DNA of 64,000 bases from Fontivita pretiosa (GTDB lineage Bacteria; Planctomycetota; Phycisphaerae; Tepidisphaerales; Tepidisphaeraceae): NCBI RefSeq assembly GCF_050410795.1, contig NZ_CP191258.1, positions 2,170,001-2,234,000 of the forward strand, given 5' to 3'. Below are positions 27,316-37,275 of the stretch, piece by piece; position 1 is the first letter of the stretch; each line of letters starts with the position of its first letter. Under the pieces are notes generated by a model. The model was given only the letters and a program-made list of their open reading frames with translations, was not told the origin of the DNA and did no database searches. Position numbers and translations under genes: made by a program.

Positions 27316-27326
27316 TTTGCTCAGTG

Positions 27327-28463
27327 ATGAACCAACTGCCCCCAGCGGATCGGGAACTGGCGTCGATCGTGCGTCTGCTGGACGCGCTGAACTGCGGCGC
27401 CGCGCTGATCGACCGCGCCGGCAGACTTGTTCACGTCAACGCGCGCCTTTGCGCCATGATGCGGCGACCCTGCCGGCAACTGGTCGGCGCCAACATCCTG
27501 GATTTCTACCCCGACGCCCCCGACCGCGCGATCGTCCGCCAGTCGCTTGATCGCTTCGACGAAGGCGCGGAAACCGAGTTCTTCCTGCCGCTTCCCGACG
27601 GCAAGAAGCTGCCGATCATTGCCTCGGCCCGGCCCCTGTCCGGCCCGCCGCCACTCAGCGATCACCGCATCGTCACCATGATCGACATCTCGGCACAGAA
27701 GCAGGCCGAGCAGTCCGCCAGGGAACAGTACGACCTCATCATCGAGATGAGCGACACGCTGCTGCACCAGGCGCTGGAGCTGAAGAAGTATTCGCAGACG
27801 CTGGAGGACCGCGTCCGACAGCGCACCGAGGAGATCCGCCAGGCGCACATGGATGCGATCTACATGCTCGCCGTCGCCTCGGAGGCCAAGGACGAGGACA
27901 CCGGCCGGCACGTCCGCCGCATCCAGCACCACACCCGCGAGCTGGCCCGGCGACTGGGCTTTTCCCACGACGAATCCGAGGCCATCGGATACTCCGCGAT
28001 TCTTCATGACGTGGGCAAAATCCACGTCCCGGATTCGATCCTGACCAAGCCGGGCCCGCTGGATGACCACGAACGCGCCCGCATGCAACTGCACACGCTG
28101 GCGGGCGAACGAATCCTGTCACCCAATCCCTTCTTCGACCGCGCACGCAGAATCGCCCGCTGGCATCACGAAAACTTCGATGGCAGCGGCTATCCCGACG
28201 GACTGGAACGCGACGCCATCCCGATCGAAGCCCGGATCGTTCACCTGGCCGACGTGTACGATGCGCTGACTCACTCGCGCGTCTACAAGCGCGCCTGGTC
28301 TGATCAGGACGCGATACGCGAGATCTCCCGCCAGCGGGGAATCATGTTCGATCCGGCGGTCGTGGACGCGTTCAACGCCGCGGCTCTGCCCACCGACCTG
28401 GACAGCGCCGCTTCGTTCAATCCCGAGCCACCTCCCGCCCCGCGCGTAGATGCCGGGGGTTAG
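27327..28463 (+). CDS. PAS-HD-GYP cyclic-di-GMP phosphodiesterase
   Basis: 378 residues. A PAS domain covers about residues 12-125, followed by a coiled coil (about 130-175) and an HD-GYP domain (about 180-355). The key residues are present: HVRRIQHHT, HDVGKIHVPD, HTLAGERIL, HHENFDGSGYPDGL and LADVYDALTHS. It is expected to hydrolyse c-di-GMP, linking a PAS-sensed signal to motility or biofilm. There is no REC domain. The start may be GTG 27324, one codon earlier. Confidence 0.93.
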   Translation: MNQLPPADRELASIVRLLDALNCGAALIDRAGRLVHVNARLCAMMRRPCRQLVGANILDFYPDAPDRAIVRQSLDRFDEGAETEFFLPLPDGKKLPIIASARPLSGPPPLSDHRIVTMIDISAQKQAEQSAREQYDLIIEMSDTLLHQALELKKYSQTLEDRVRQRTEEIRQAHMDAIYMLAVASEAKDEDTGRHVRRIQHHTRELARRLGFSHDESEAIGYSAILHDVGKIHVPDSILTKPGPLDDHERARMQLHTLAGERILSPNPFFDRARRIARWHHENFDGSGYPDGLERDAIPIEARIVHLADVYDALTHSRVYKRAWSDQDAIREISRQRGIMFDPAVVDAFNAAALPTDLDSAASFNPEPPPAPRVDAGG

Positions 28464-28508
28464 GCTCTGCCGGTCCCGCAAAGGTCCCCGACAGCGGCCT
28501 TGTCACGG

Positions 28509-28514
28509 TAAAAT
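28509..28514 (+). promoter_or_regulatory. -10 box of alcohol dehydrogenase gene
   Basis: TAAAAT ends 6 nt before ATG 28521, with no ribosome-binding site between. Leaderless arrangement. Confidence 0.4.
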
Positions 28515-28520
28515 CCATGC

Positions 28521-29522
28521 ATGCGCGCGATGCTCCTGGACCACATAGCGCCCATTGAGCAGGCCCCACTGCGACTGGCGGACGCGCCGACGCCGGTGCC
28601 CGGGCAAGGCGAGCTGCGAGTCCGCGTCGCCTGCTGTGCCGTCTGCCGAACCGATCTGCACATCATCGAGGGCGACCTGCCCGCTCCGCACCTGCCGCGC
28701 ATCCCCGGCCACCAGATCGTCGGCGCCGTCGATGCTCTCGGGCCCGGCTGTACGCGCTTCAAGATCGGCCAGCGCGTCGGCGCCGCCTGGCTCCGCCACA
28801 CCTGTGGCCAGTGCCGATACTGCACCACCGATCGCGAAAACCTCTGCCCCCAGTCGCAGTACACCGGATACCACGTCGATGGCGGCTATGCGGAGTTTGC
28901 GATCGTCCCTCAGGACTTCGCGTATTCGATTCCCGAGGTCTTCGACGACATCTCCGCCGCGCCGTTGCTGTGCGCAGGCATCATCGGGTATCGCGCGCTG
29001 AATCGCAGCGGTCTTGGCCCGCGCGACAGGCTGGCGATCTTCGGCTTCGGCTCCTCGGCCCACATCATCCTCCAGATCGCCATTCACCGGGGCCACGAGG
29101 TCTACGTCGTCAGCCGCAGCCCCAATCATCAGCAGCTTGCCCGCACGCTGGGCGCCGCCTGGGTTGGCGATGACGCTTCGCGGATGCCCGCCAAAGCCGA
29201 CGCCGCCATTCTCTTCGCCCCCGCCGGAAGCATCGTTCCGGCGGCCCTGGAGTCGCTGGCGCCTGGCGGCAGGCTCTCGCTGGCTGGAATCCACATGACC
29301 CCGATTCCGACTCTGGACTACAACCGGCATCTATATGGCGAGCGGGACATTCACCCCGTCACCGCCAACACCCGCACCGACGCCATGGAGCTGCTTGCCG
29401 AGGCCGCCGCCGCCCGCGTCCGCCCACACACCGTTACTTACCCCCTGTCCGACGCCAACCGCGCCCTGCGCGACATGAAATCCAGCCAACTCGACGGCAC
29501 AGGCGTGCTGGATTGCCGCTGA
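28521..29522 (+). CDS. zinc-dependent alcohol dehydrogenase (AdhP-like MDR family)
   Basis: 333 residues. Catalytic zinc ligands are in CCAVCRTDLH and PGHQIVG, and structural zinc cysteines in CGQCRYCTTDRENLC. The Rossmann segment LAIFGFGSSAHI has Ser replacing one of the usual Gly residues of GxGxxG. It would oxidise an alcohol or reduce an aldehyde with NAD(P). It stands alone between the HD-GYP and DHDPS-like genes, all on the plus strand with separate promoters. Confidence 0.92.
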   Translation: MRAMLLDHIAPIEQAPLRLADAPTPVPGQGELRVRVACCAVCRTDLHIIEGDLPAPHLPRIPGHQIVGAVDALGPGCTRFKIGQRVGAAWLRHTCGQCRYCTTDRENLCPQSQYTGYHVDGGYAEFAIVPQDFAYSIPEVFDDISAAPLLCAGIIGYRALNRSGLGPRDRLAIFGFGSSAHIILQIAIHRGHEVYVVSRSPNHQQLARTLGAAWVGDDASRMPAKADAAILFAPAGSIVPAALESLAPGGRLSLAGIHMTPIPTLDYNRHLYGERDIHPVTANTRTDAMELLAEAAAARVRPHTVTYPLSDANRALRDMKSSQLDGTGVLDCR

Positions 29523-29657
29523 AGCGGATCGGGTGTCAGTCCATCGCCGTGGCAACGTGGATCAGGGATTATCGGTGTGCATCCCTAAGTGCTTCGCCCC
29601 TGCCGCATTCGTCCGCGGATGCTCGCCGCTGCGGGTGTACGGGCCGGTGGCCCGTGT

Positions 29658-29663
29658 TACAAT
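29658..29663 (+). promoter_or_regulatory. -10 box of DHDPS-family gene
   Basis: TACAAT ends 8 nt before ATG 29672. No Shine-Dalgarno. Leaderless arrangement. Confidence 0.4.
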
Positions 29664-29671
29664 CCGAACCG

Positions 29672-30694
29672 ATGAACCGCAGCACCAACAAGCTCCAGGG
29701 CATTTTCACGCCCAACCTGGTTCCGCTGGACGCCGACGGACAGATCAACGAAGCCGAGCTTCGGCGATACGTGGACTGGCTGATCGAGCGAGGCGTTCAC
29801 GGATTGTACCCCAACGGCTCGACCGGAGAGTTCACGCGCTTCACGGCCGAAGAGCGCCGGCGCATCATCAGGATCGTCTGCGAGCAATGCCGCGGGCGGG
29901 TGCCGGTGCTTGCCGGCGCCGCCGAGGCCAACGTCCGCGAGACCATCGCCGCCTGCGAAGCCTATTACGACTATGGCGCCCGCGCCGTGGCCATTGTCAG
30001 CCCCTTCTACTACAAACTCTCCCCCGAGAGCGTCTTCGCCTATTTCCGCGAGATCGCGCTGAATTCCCCCATTGACGTCACGCTTTACAACATCCCGATG
30101 TTCGCCTCGCCCATCGACGTGCCCACGCTGCGTCGGCTGGCCGAGTTCGACCGCATCATCGGGATCAAGGATTCCTCCGGGGATGTGGCGTTCATGGGTC
30201 GCATGATCAACGCCGTGCGTCCGATCCGCCCGGACTTCAGCTTCCTCACCGGCTGGGAAGCGGTGCTGGTGCCAATGCTGATCCTGGGCGCCGACGGCGG
30301 CACCAACGCCACCAGCGGCATCGTCCCGGAGTTGACCAAACGCCTGTACGACCTGACTCGCGCCCGGCAGATCGATGAGGCCGTCAAGCTTCAGCTTCGG
30401 CTGATCGAGCTGTTCGATGCGATGCTTTACAGCGCCGACTTCCCCGAGGGCTTTCGGGCGGCGGTGGAACTGCGGGGCTTTAACTTCGGCCGCGGACGAC
30501 AGCCCCTCAGCGAGACCCAGACCATCGACCGCATGGCCCTCCAGCGGGTCTTGCAGTGCATCCTGGCCGACTTCGGCGTCGTCGATCCGCCGCTTGAAGG
30601 CTGCGTCGTCCGATCCGGCAACATCGAACGGGACAAGATCGAGCAGGTCACCCAGGCGGTGCTGGCATCGCTCAAGCAGCGCGGGATGATTTGA
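29672..30694 (+). CDS. dihydrodipicolinate synthase / N-acetylneuraminate lyase family aldolase
   Basis: 340 residues, a class I aldolase TIM barrel. The Schiff-base lysine is K166 in IIGIKDSSGD. Other hallmarks: LYPNGSTGEFTRFTAEE, LYNIPMFASPID and the nucleotide-free barrel end. It is about 45 residues longer than canonical DapA, at the C terminus. It could act in lysine synthesis or in keto-acid sugar cleavage; the family alone does not decide. ATG 29672 starts at the conserved region. Confidence 0.88.
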   Translation: MNRSTNKLQGIFTPNLVPLDADGQINEAELRRYVDWLIERGVHGLYPNGSTGEFTRFTAEERRRIIRIVCEQCRGRVPVLAGAAEANVRETIAACEAYYDYGARAVAIVSPFYYKLSPESVFAYFREIALNSPIDVTLYNIPMFASPIDVPTLRRLAEFDRIIGIKDSSGDVAFMGRMINAVRPIRPDFSFLTGWEAVLVPMLILGADGGTNATSGIVPELTKRLYDLTRARQIDEAVKLQLRLIELFDAMLYSADFPEGFRAAVELRGFNFGRGRQPLSETQTIDRMALQRVLQCILADFGVVDPPLEGCVVRSGNIERDKIEQVTQAVLASLKQRGMI

Positions 30695-30735
30695 AGAACT
30701 GACCGTCGTATACTGTTCAGCGGCGTGTCATTCCC

Positions 30736-30822
30736 GGAGGAGTGGCAGAGCGGTTTAATGCGCCGGTCTTGAAAACCGGTGGGCCCGCAAGGGTCCCGGG
30801 GGTTCGAATCCCTCCTCCTCCG
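30736..30822 (+). tRNA. tRNA-Ser (anticodon UGA)
   Basis: 87 nt. Acceptor stem GGAGGAG pairs with CTCCTCC. The anticodon arm CCGGT-CTTGAAA-ACCGG places TGA at 30770-30772. A long class II variable arm (GGGCCCGCAAGGGTCCC) and a T-arm with TTCGAAT follow. Discriminator G fits serine. CCA is not encoded. Confidence 0.97.
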
Positions 30823-30921
30823 CTTATCCCCCTACGCCCGCCCCCGCCGAAGTCGAAGTTGGCGATCGCATCCGCTCGAGCCATGTGGCCCAAAGTTTGC
30901 TTTCCGCTGCAAGGATGCGAT

Positions 30922-31137
30922 ATGCAGGATGCCTCGCGCACCATCACGCGGATCCTCGTGCGCGCGCAAACGTCCGACGGTGAAGAACTTGCCGCCGTCC
31001 AATGCGCCGATGGGTCCTACTCCATCACGCTCAACGGCAAGCTGCTGGAGTCGTTGCGCTGGCCGGAGGATCAACGGGCGACGTGCCTGGAATTTTTCGA
31101 GCGTTTCTCGCGCACCCGCGGCTGGGAGGGAACTTGA
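30922..31137 (+). CDS. small hypothetical protein
   Basis: 71 residues with AAGGA 7 nt before ATG 30922 and normal GC-rich codon use. The centre reads CADGSYSITLNGKLLESLRW, suggesting a small beta-alpha domain, with FEERFSR-like helical end. No family recognised. Confidence 0.55.
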   Translation: MQDASRTITRILVRAQTSDGEELAAVQCADGSYSITLNGKLLESLRWPEDQRATCLEFFERFSRTRGWEGT

Positions 31138-31235
31138 GCCGCCGTCAGATAGGCATAAGGTCCGGGCGGCGACGCGTCAGACGGGGGATCGGGGGATTGG
31201 GCAGGGATGGCCAAAGCGCTGGCACTGTCTCCGCC

Positions 31236-31403
31236 TCAGCACAGCGCCGCAAAGGTGGCCAGCGTGAGGATGGCGATGCGCAGCTTGCGATCCCAGAAAC
31301 CGGGGTCGTTGAGCATGCGGTCCAGCAGGTTCCGCGCGGGATCAAAGCCCACAAGGCGGGAATTGATGGCAGTTGTCCAGCAGGTGTGGATCAGGCTCAA
31401 CAT
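31236..31403 (-). CDS. possible small membrane protein
   Basis: 55 residues from ATG 31403, with GGAG 7 nt upstream. It reads MLSLIHTCWTTAINSRL at the start and ends in a hydrophobic helix (LRIAILTLATFAALC). The remaining 360 bp up to the AraC-type gene (31404-31761) are AT-richer and show no other gene; a TGTCGAT-rich patch lies near 31665-31680. Confidence 0.4.
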   Translation of the reverse strand: MLSLIHTCWTTAINSRLVGFDPARNLLDRMLNDPGFWDRKLRIAILTLATFAALC

Positions 31404-31761
31404 CGGATGACTCCGGGCGGTGAAGATCAAGCGGCGTACCAGCCCTGTTTGGGGGAGTCACGATATCGCCCACCCGCGTCAGGTCCAACAAAACCGCGGT
31501 CTGGCAACAGGGGCAAACTGCTCCGGGCACGCCAGTTGTTTACCTGAGGCAACGTTCCGTCAGGTGTGGATTGAGGTCACGAACGTCCGGAAAGGTTGCA
31601 ACCGACCACGGCGAGACAAGACAGGGTCCGAACTGGATTTCGGATCCAGAAACATTCGATTGTTGTCGATTTTGTCGATAATCTTGCAGCGGTAGCCAGA
31701 TTCTAATACGAGGTTCGGCAAAATTTCGACCTCCGGCGGTGTGCAGGTCGTACTAACTATC

Positions 31762-33084
31762 ATGGCAAAGACCCCATTTGTACGCGAGAGCGAGGACGTC
31801 GGCGCCTTTTTGCGAAGCCTTGAAGGCGATACGGTTCCCTACCGGCAGGTTCTGGACCTGCTCAACCATGCGGTACCCTTCGCCGAGGCGATCATCATCA
31901 CCAGCATGCCCCGCGGGGGGCTACAGGTGATTCAGCCCCCGCGGCTGTCCGAAACACTGGTCAGGGCCTATTCCCGCCAGTTCCACAGCCACGACCGTCT
32001 GACCTGGCAGGCGATTGCCCGGCAGCAGGCGGTGCGGGCCGAGCAGGCTTGGGGCGGACCGCAGCAACTGGCCGAATCATGGTTCTATCGCGGTTTCATG
32101 CAGCCGCATGGATTCGTCCACGCCGCCGCCGTCAACCTGGCGGGTCCGGTTTTCGATGGCTACGCCGGAGCACTGCACCTGTACCGCAAGGCCGACCAGC
32201 CAGACTTCAGCGACGAGGAGCTGCGTACACTGGAACAGGTCGGGCGTGAGTTGGATGCGGCGATTGCACGTGCCCGCGCTGCTCGTACCCACGGGCATGC
32301 CCCCCCGGGCGGGCTGGAACAACACCCCGCGCTCCAGCGGCAACTGCCCGTGCGACAATTCATCCTTGACGCCAACCTCACACCGCTGATTCCCAGCCTG
32401 GATCCGGCGGTGCTGGATGAACGGCTCAGGCAAAACATCCTGGACGATGCACGGCGGCGAGTGGCCAGCACCAACGGGCGGGATGTGGCCGCCGACCGCG
32501 TCCCCTTTGCCGACTCCCGCGGCGACCTGTGGAACTTCCGCGTGGTCACCTATCGCGTGTATCCGGCACTGAGCGACGGGCCGGTCGTGTTCTACTGCCT
32601 TCAGCCGGATTGCTCGGACTGGGCGAAGCTGCGTCCTGTGGATTTCCAGGCGGACAACGAAGTCGCCCGGCTCATTCCGGCCATCAAGTTCATGCGCGAG
32701 CAGTTCCACCGTGGACCGACCCTGGTCGAAATCGCCAGGCAGGTACATCTCAGCCCCTTCCATTTCCACCGCCGGTTCACCGAACTGCTGGGCATCACGC
32801 CTAAGCACTTCCTGCTGGATTGCCAGATCGAACAGGCCAAGAAAGATCTGCTGTCGCGGCAGAAGGAGCTGGCCAGGATCGCCACCGAGTGCGGCTTTGC
32901 GCATCAGAGCCACTTTACCAGTCGATTCAAACAGGCGACGGGCATGACGCCGACGCGCTGGCGACGGTTCGCCATCGAGCAGATGCATGGTCGGGCGCTG
33001 GAACAGGAACTGGAGCGTCAGCATCAGCCCGCTCCGCCGCAGCCCGAACAACGCCAGCCCGAGCACCAGCCTCAGCCGCAGTAA
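31762..33084 (+). CDS. AraC-family transcriptional regulator
   Basis: 440 residues. The N-terminal ~170 residues look like a GAF/autoinducer-type sensor fold (YRGFMQPHGFVHAAAV, GYAGALHLYRKAD). The C-terminal AraC double HTH (about 295-395) contains TLVEIARQVHLSPFHFHRRF and ARIATECGFAHQSHFTSRFK. A Gln/Pro-rich tail follows (EQRQPEHQPQPQ). The start is uncertain (ATG 31762 or GTG 31741); neither has a Shine-Dalgarno. Target genes unknown. Confidence 0.88.
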   Translation: MAKTPFVRESEDVGAFLRSLEGDTVPYRQVLDLLNHAVPFAEAIIITSMPRGGLQVIQPPRLSETLVRAYSRQFHSHDRLTWQAIARQQAVRAEQAWGGPQQLAESWFYRGFMQPHGFVHAAAVNLAGPVFDGYAGALHLYRKADQPDFSDEELRTLEQVGRELDAAIARARAARTHGHAPPGGLEQHPALQRQLPVRQFILDANLTPLIPSLDPAVLDERLRQNILDDARRRVASTNGRDVAADRVPFADSRGDLWNFRVVTYRVYPALSDGPVVFYCLQPDCSDWAKLRPVDFQADNEVARLIPAIKFMREQFHRGPTLVEIARQVHLSPFHFHRRFTELLGITPKHFLLDCQIEQAKKDLLSRQKELARIATECGFAHQSHFTSRFKQATGMTPTRWRRFAIEQMHGRALEQELERQHQPAPPQPEQRQPEHQPQPQ

Positions 33085-33132
33085 GCTCCAGGGAGTTGCC
33101 CAAGTCTGCCGTGGCTGCACCGCCGTGGCGGC

Positions 33133-34311
33133 CTACGCCTGCATTGTGCTGGGGGTCATCCGCCGCTGTGGCTGGGGCAGCAGTTCCATCGCCGCGTCGA
33201 ACACCATTGCCGGCGAAAGCCGCGTCATGCAGCGATGATCCAGTGGACAGGTCTTCTTCTGGCAGGGTCCGCAGAAGACCTTCACGGCGACTTTGCGTTC
33301 GCGAGGGAAGTAGATTTCAGTCCACTGCGGATGCGTGGGACCGAACAGCGTCACCACGGGCACATCAAACGCCGCGGCGATGTGTCGCGGCCCGGTGTCG
33401 TTGGTGACCATCAGATCGCATCGGCGGACGATCTCCTTGAGCGCTCCCAGCGTCAGCCCGGCACGGGCCAGATCGACCGCCGCGTGGCGCATGTTGCGGC
33501 TGATGGCATCGACAATCGGTCGCTCGCGGGCGGTGCTGCTGATCATGACCGTTGCGCCCAACTCATCGATCAACCGGTCGGCAAGCTGAGCAAAATACTC
33601 CGGCAACCAGCACTTGGCCGAACCGTACTGCGCACCGGGGTTGAGCAGGATCAGAGGCGCCAGCCCGGCGGCGGCGGGCCGCCGCAGCTCCCGATCCAGC
33701 CCGGCGCGATCGAGAATCTCCTCGGCCTGCCGACGTTCGCCGTCAGTGACAAACAGTTCCAGCCTCAGATCCCGCTCGGTCCAGCCCAGGTACTGCACCA
33801 GACCCATGTACGATTTGACGATGGGTGTGGGCAGGAACTTGCCCCGGTCCTTGACCGGCAGCAGCTTGTCGGTCAGTAAAAACCCGCGTCCATCGCGTTC
33901 GTAGCCGACGATCCGGTTGATTCCCGCCATCTTGCAGACAAGCGCGCTGCGGAAGGAATTGGGCAACAGAATCGCCAGATCGAACTTCCGCGCCCGCAGC
34001 CTGGCCGCCAGGTCGAAGAATTGTCCCTTGCCCGCCTTGGCTTTGGTGCGTCCGGTGCGGTAGGTGATCAGCTTGTTGGCCCAGGGCATGCCCGTATAAA
34101 TCGGCTTGACGTAACGTCGCAGCAGATAGCTGATGTGGGCGTCGGGATAAAGCTGGCGCAGCGCGCGGAGCATGGGGGTGGCCATCACCGCGTCGCCGAT
34201 CCAGTTCGGCTGCACCACCAGAATCCGCTGCGGGCGGTCCTGTGGGTGATTGGACGCTGAGGTCTGGGACATCGCGGCAGGCAGTATAACGCGCCGGCGA
34301 TGATTCTCCAT
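33133..34311 (-). CDS. glycosyltransferase family 9 (LPS heptosyltransferase II-like)
   Basis: 392 residues. GT9 hallmarks: ILVVQPNWIGDAVMATPMLR, LLNPGAQYGSAKCWL, MVTNDTGPRHIAAAFDVPVV and FGPTHPQWTEI. A late cluster CGPCQKKTCPLDHRC resembles cysteine-rich tails of WaaF relatives. It would transfer ADP-heptose to lipopolysaccharide inner core. ATG 34311 is supported by GGAGG 6 nt upstream; ATG 34272 is an alternative. No other LPS genes adjoin. Confidence 0.92.
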   Translation of the reverse strand: MENHRRRVILPAAMSQTSASNHPQDRPQRILVVQPNWIGDAVMATPMLRALRQLYPDAHISYLLRRYVKPIYTGMPWANKLITYRTGRTKAKAGKGQFFDLAARLRARKFDLAILLPNSFRSALVCKMAGINRIVGYERDGRGFLLTDKLLPVKDRGKFLPTPIVKSYMGLVQYLGWTERDLRLELFVTDGERRQAEEILDRAGLDRELRRPAAAGLAPLILLNPGAQYGSAKCWLPEYFAQLADRLIDELGATVMISSTARERPIVDAISRNMRHAAVDLARAGLTLGALKEIVRRCDLMVTNDTGPRHIAAAFDVPVVTLFGPTHPQWTEIYFPRERKVAVKVFCGPCQKKTCPLDHRCMTRLSPAMVFDAAMELLPQPQRRMTPSTMQA

Positions 34312-34414
34312 CAGTACCCTCCAGCGGCGCTGCGCGCCCGGCGAATCCTCGTGTCCGCGTTGACGCGGCCGGTCCGTTGATTAGGCTGATGGGCACTGCC
34401 GCGAGGTGAAAACC

Positions 34415-35299
34415 ATGAGCCAACTGGACATTCGCATCGGCACGCTGGCCCCGATGGACAAGGGGGCGGGGTATCTCAAGCAGATCCTCCCGCACGGCTT
34501 CGAGAGCTTCTCGCTGACCTGCTGGCAGCAGATCGGGGCGGTGGACCTGAAGCGCACGGCGGCGGAGGTGCTGGAAACCATCGGCGACCGCGCGGTGATC
34601 AGCTCGATCGGCCTGTTCGGCAATCCGCTGATGAACGAGGGCACCGTCGCCGACTTTGCCACCATGATCGACTCGGCCCGGTTGTTCAACTGCGATCTGG
34701 TGGTGGGTTTCGCCGGCGCCGTCGAAGGCCAGCCCGTCCCCGCCTCCATGCCGAAATTCAAGCAGGTCTGGGGCGAGCTGGCTCGCCGAGCCAGGGATCA
34801 CGGCGTGCGCATCGCCTGGGAGAACTGCGACATGGGCGGCTGGTGGCACGATCCGCGATGGAACATCGCCCATTCCCCCACCGCCTGGGAGATGATCTTC
34901 AACGAACTGAGCGAGTTCGACAACATCGGCCTGGAGTGGGAGCCGTGTCACCAGATGGTCAGCCTGATCGATCCGATCCCGCAGCTTCGCGAGTGGGCGG
35001 CGCGCGGAAAGATCTTTCACGTGCACGGCAAGGATGCGACGGTTGCGTGGGACATCATCCGCGAGTACGGCATCCGCGGAGGAAAGCAGTACGTCTGGCA
35101 CCGCACGCCCGGCTTCGGCGACTCCAACTGGACCGACATCATCTCCATCCTGCGGATGAACAAGTTCACCGGCTCGATCGACATCGAAGGCTGGCACGAC
35201 CCGGTCTACCGCGGAGAGCTGGAAATGACCGGACAGGTACACGCCCTGAACTATCTGAAAAACTGCCGCGGCGGGGCGTTCGTGGCGAATCCGAAGTGA
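34415..35299 (+). CDS. sugar phosphate isomerase/epimerase-like TIM barrel
   Basis: 294 residues. Metal-site candidates occur in ENCDMGGWWHDP, LEWEPCHQM, FHVHGKDA and SIDIEGWHDP. GAGG at 34403-34406 places the start at ATG 34415; GTG 34406 overlaps the Shine-Dalgarno. One of three members of this superfamily in the window (9413, 34415, 51013). Substrate unknown. Confidence 0.88.
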   Translation: MSQLDIRIGTLAPMDKGAGYLKQILPHGFESFSLTCWQQIGAVDLKRTAAEVLETIGDRAVISSIGLFGNPLMNEGTVADFATMIDSARLFNCDLVVGFAGAVEGQPVPASMPKFKQVWGELARRARDHGVRIAWENCDMGGWWHDPRWNIAHSPTAWEMIFNELSEFDNIGLEWEPCHQMVSLIDPIPQLREWAARGKIFHVHGKDATVAWDIIREYGIRGGKQYVWHRTPGFGDSNWTDIISILRMNKFTGSIDIEGWHDPVYRGELEMTGQVHALNYLKNCRGGAFVANPK

Positions 35300-35465
35300 T
35301 TCGGTAGCGCGCCGCCGCCTGCCGCGTTCACGCACGGCTTGCGGTCCCAGTCATTGAGCTGGCCGGATTCGATCTCGATCCGCTGGTCCTGGCCGCGCCG
35401 ACGCATTCGCTCCAGGGCCTGTTCCCCGCCTGTTGCGATGGCGCGGTTCGGTACGTGCGCTGGCC

Positions 35466-37229
35466 TCACTCATCCGTCACGCATCCCAGCGACGCCGGTT
35501 TGACCAGGCGGATGTACTTGCCGAGCGTGCCGCGGGTGGCCTTCAGGGGCGGGGCCTTCCACGCTTTGCGACGGCGCGCCAGTTCGGCGTCGCTGACGTG
35601 AAGCGTGATGCTGTGCTTCTCGTCATCGATGCTGATGATGTCGCCGTCTTTCACCAGCGCGATCGGCCCGCCTTCCTGCGCCTCGGGGCACACGTGGCCG
35701 ATGATGAACCCGTGGCTGCCGCCACTGAAACGCCCATCGGTGATCAGCGCCACCGAGTCGATGAATCCGGCACCGGCCAGCGCCGAGGTCGGCGTGAGCA
35801 TCTCGGGCATTCCCGGCCCGCCCTTGGGGCCTTCGTAGCGGATCACGATCACTTCGCCGTGCCTGATCCGCCCCTGCTCCAGCCCCTTGAGCATGTCCTC
35901 TTCGCAATCGAAGACGCGCGCCGGACCCTCGAAGCGCAGCCCCTGTTTGCCGGTGATCTTGCCCACCGCCCCGTCGGGCGCCAGGTTTCCGTACAGGATC
36001 GAGATGTGTCCGGTCGGTTTCAGCGGCTTTTCAATCGGCGCGACGATCGTCTGGCCCTTGGCCAGCGGTTTGGCGCGTCTGAGGTTCTGCTCCAGCGTCT
36101 TTCCGGTGACGGTGATGCACGAGCCATCGAGCAGGCCCTTATCCAGAAGATACTTCATCACCGCCGGCACACCGCCGACCTTGTGCAGGTCTTCCATCAC
36201 GTATTTCCCGGACGGTTTGAGGTCCGCCAGCAGCGGCACGCGTTTGGCGGTGTCCAGAAAGTCCCTGAGGCTCAGTTCCACGCCCGCCGCCCGTGCCATG
36301 GCCAGCAGGTGCAACACCAGATTCGTCGAGCCGCCCAGCGCCATGCCCACGACCATGGCATTCTGAAAGGCCTTGCGGGTCATGATGTCGCGCGGGCGGA
36401 GATTCATTTCCAGAAGCCCGCGGATCGCCTTGCCCGCCTCCAGGCACTCCTGAAGCTTCATGGGATCTTCCGCGGGCGTGGATGACGAATAGGGCAGGCT
36501 CATGCCCAACGCCTCGATAGCGCTGGCCATGGTATTGGCAGTGTACATCCCTCCGCAGGCGCCGGCGCTGGGACAGGCGTTGCGGATGATCTGTTTACGC
36601 TGCGACTCGGTGATCCGGCCCATCAGCCATTCCCCGTAGCACTGAAATGCGCTGACGATGTCCCGTGGCTGCTTCTGGCCGTCGAAGTTGGTGAACCCGG
36701 CGCGGATCGTGCCCCCGTAAATCATCAGCGCCGGACGATTCAGCCGCGCCATCGCCATGATGCACCCGGGCATGTTCTTGTCGCAGCCGGGCAGCGCGAT
36801 CAGCCCGTCGTACCACTGGGCGGCCATGACGGTCTCGATCGAGTCGGCGATCAAGTCGCGCGACTGAAGCGAATAGCTCATCCCCTCGGTGCCCATCGAG
36901 ATCCCGTCGGAAACCCCGATCGTGTTGAACCGCATCCCCACCAGACCGGCGCGCGCCACGCCCTGCTTCACCTTCGCCGCCAGATCGTTCAGGTGCATGT
37001 TGCACGGGTTGCCCTCGAACCAGTTGGCCACGATCCCAACCTGAGCCTTGCTCATGTCGCGATCGCTCAGGCCGGTGGCGTACAACATCGCCTGGCTGGC
37101 GCCCTGGCTTTTCACCTGCGTGATTCGCGCGCTGTAACGGTTCAGACCATTGCTCTCAGCCGGCGATGGGCTGGTCTTGCCAGTCGCCGGCGCTTTCGTT
37201 CTGGCAGTCTTCGGCATCTTGATACTCAT
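35466..37229 (-). CDS. ilvD: dihydroxy-acid dehydratase
   Basis: 587 residues; penultimate step of valine/isoleucine synthesis. Fe-S cysteines lie in GNPCNMHL, LPGCDKNMPGC and SAGACGGMYTANTM. Other signatures: VGVSDGI-like IGVSDGISMGTEGM and GGSTNLVLHLLA, then DGRFSGGSHGF near the C terminus. A Lys/Thr/Pro-rich N-terminal extension precedes the catalytic region. ATG 37229 is one of several starts (37271, 37217 also in frame); none has a clear ribosome site. Divergent from the TPR-peptidase gene. Confidence 0.96.
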   Translation of the reverse strand: MSIKMPKTARTKAPATGKTSPSPAESNGLNRYSARITQVKSQGASQAMLYATGLSDRDMSKAQVGIVANWFEGNPCNMHLNDLAAKVKQGVARAGLVGMRFNTIGVSDGISMGTEGMSYSLQSRDLIADSIETVMAAQWYDGLIALPGCDKNMPGCIMAMARLNRPALMIYGGTIRAGFTNFDGQKQPRDIVSAFQCYGEWLMGRITESQRKQIIRNACPSAGACGGMYTANTMASAIEALGMSLPYSSSTPAEDPMKLQECLEAGKAIRGLLEMNLRPRDIMTRKAFQNAMVVGMALGGSTNLVLHLLAMARAAGVELSLRDFLDTAKRVPLLADLKPSGKYVMEDLHKVGGVPAVMKYLLDKGLLDGSCITVTGKTLEQNLRRAKPLAKGQTIVAPIEKPLKPTGHISILYGNLAPDGAVGKITGKQGLRFEGPARVFDCEEDMLKGLEQGRIRHGEVIVIRYEGPKGGPGMPEMLTPTSALAGAGFIDSVALITDGRFSGGSHGFIIGHVCPEAQEGGPIALVKDGDIISIDDEKHSITLHVSDAELARRRKAWKAPPLKATRGTLGKYIRLVKPASLGCVTDE

Positions 37230-37275
37230 GGGACAAAACAGTCTAGCACAGAATCTCCCGCGGATCGACACGCCG

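Noticed and set aside
35251..35469. 72-codon minus ORF overlapping the ilvD stop (GTGA)
   Set aside because: Runs antisense into the end of the TIM-barrel gene, has no recognisable domain, and would end beyond a convergent boundary. Possible but not supported enough.
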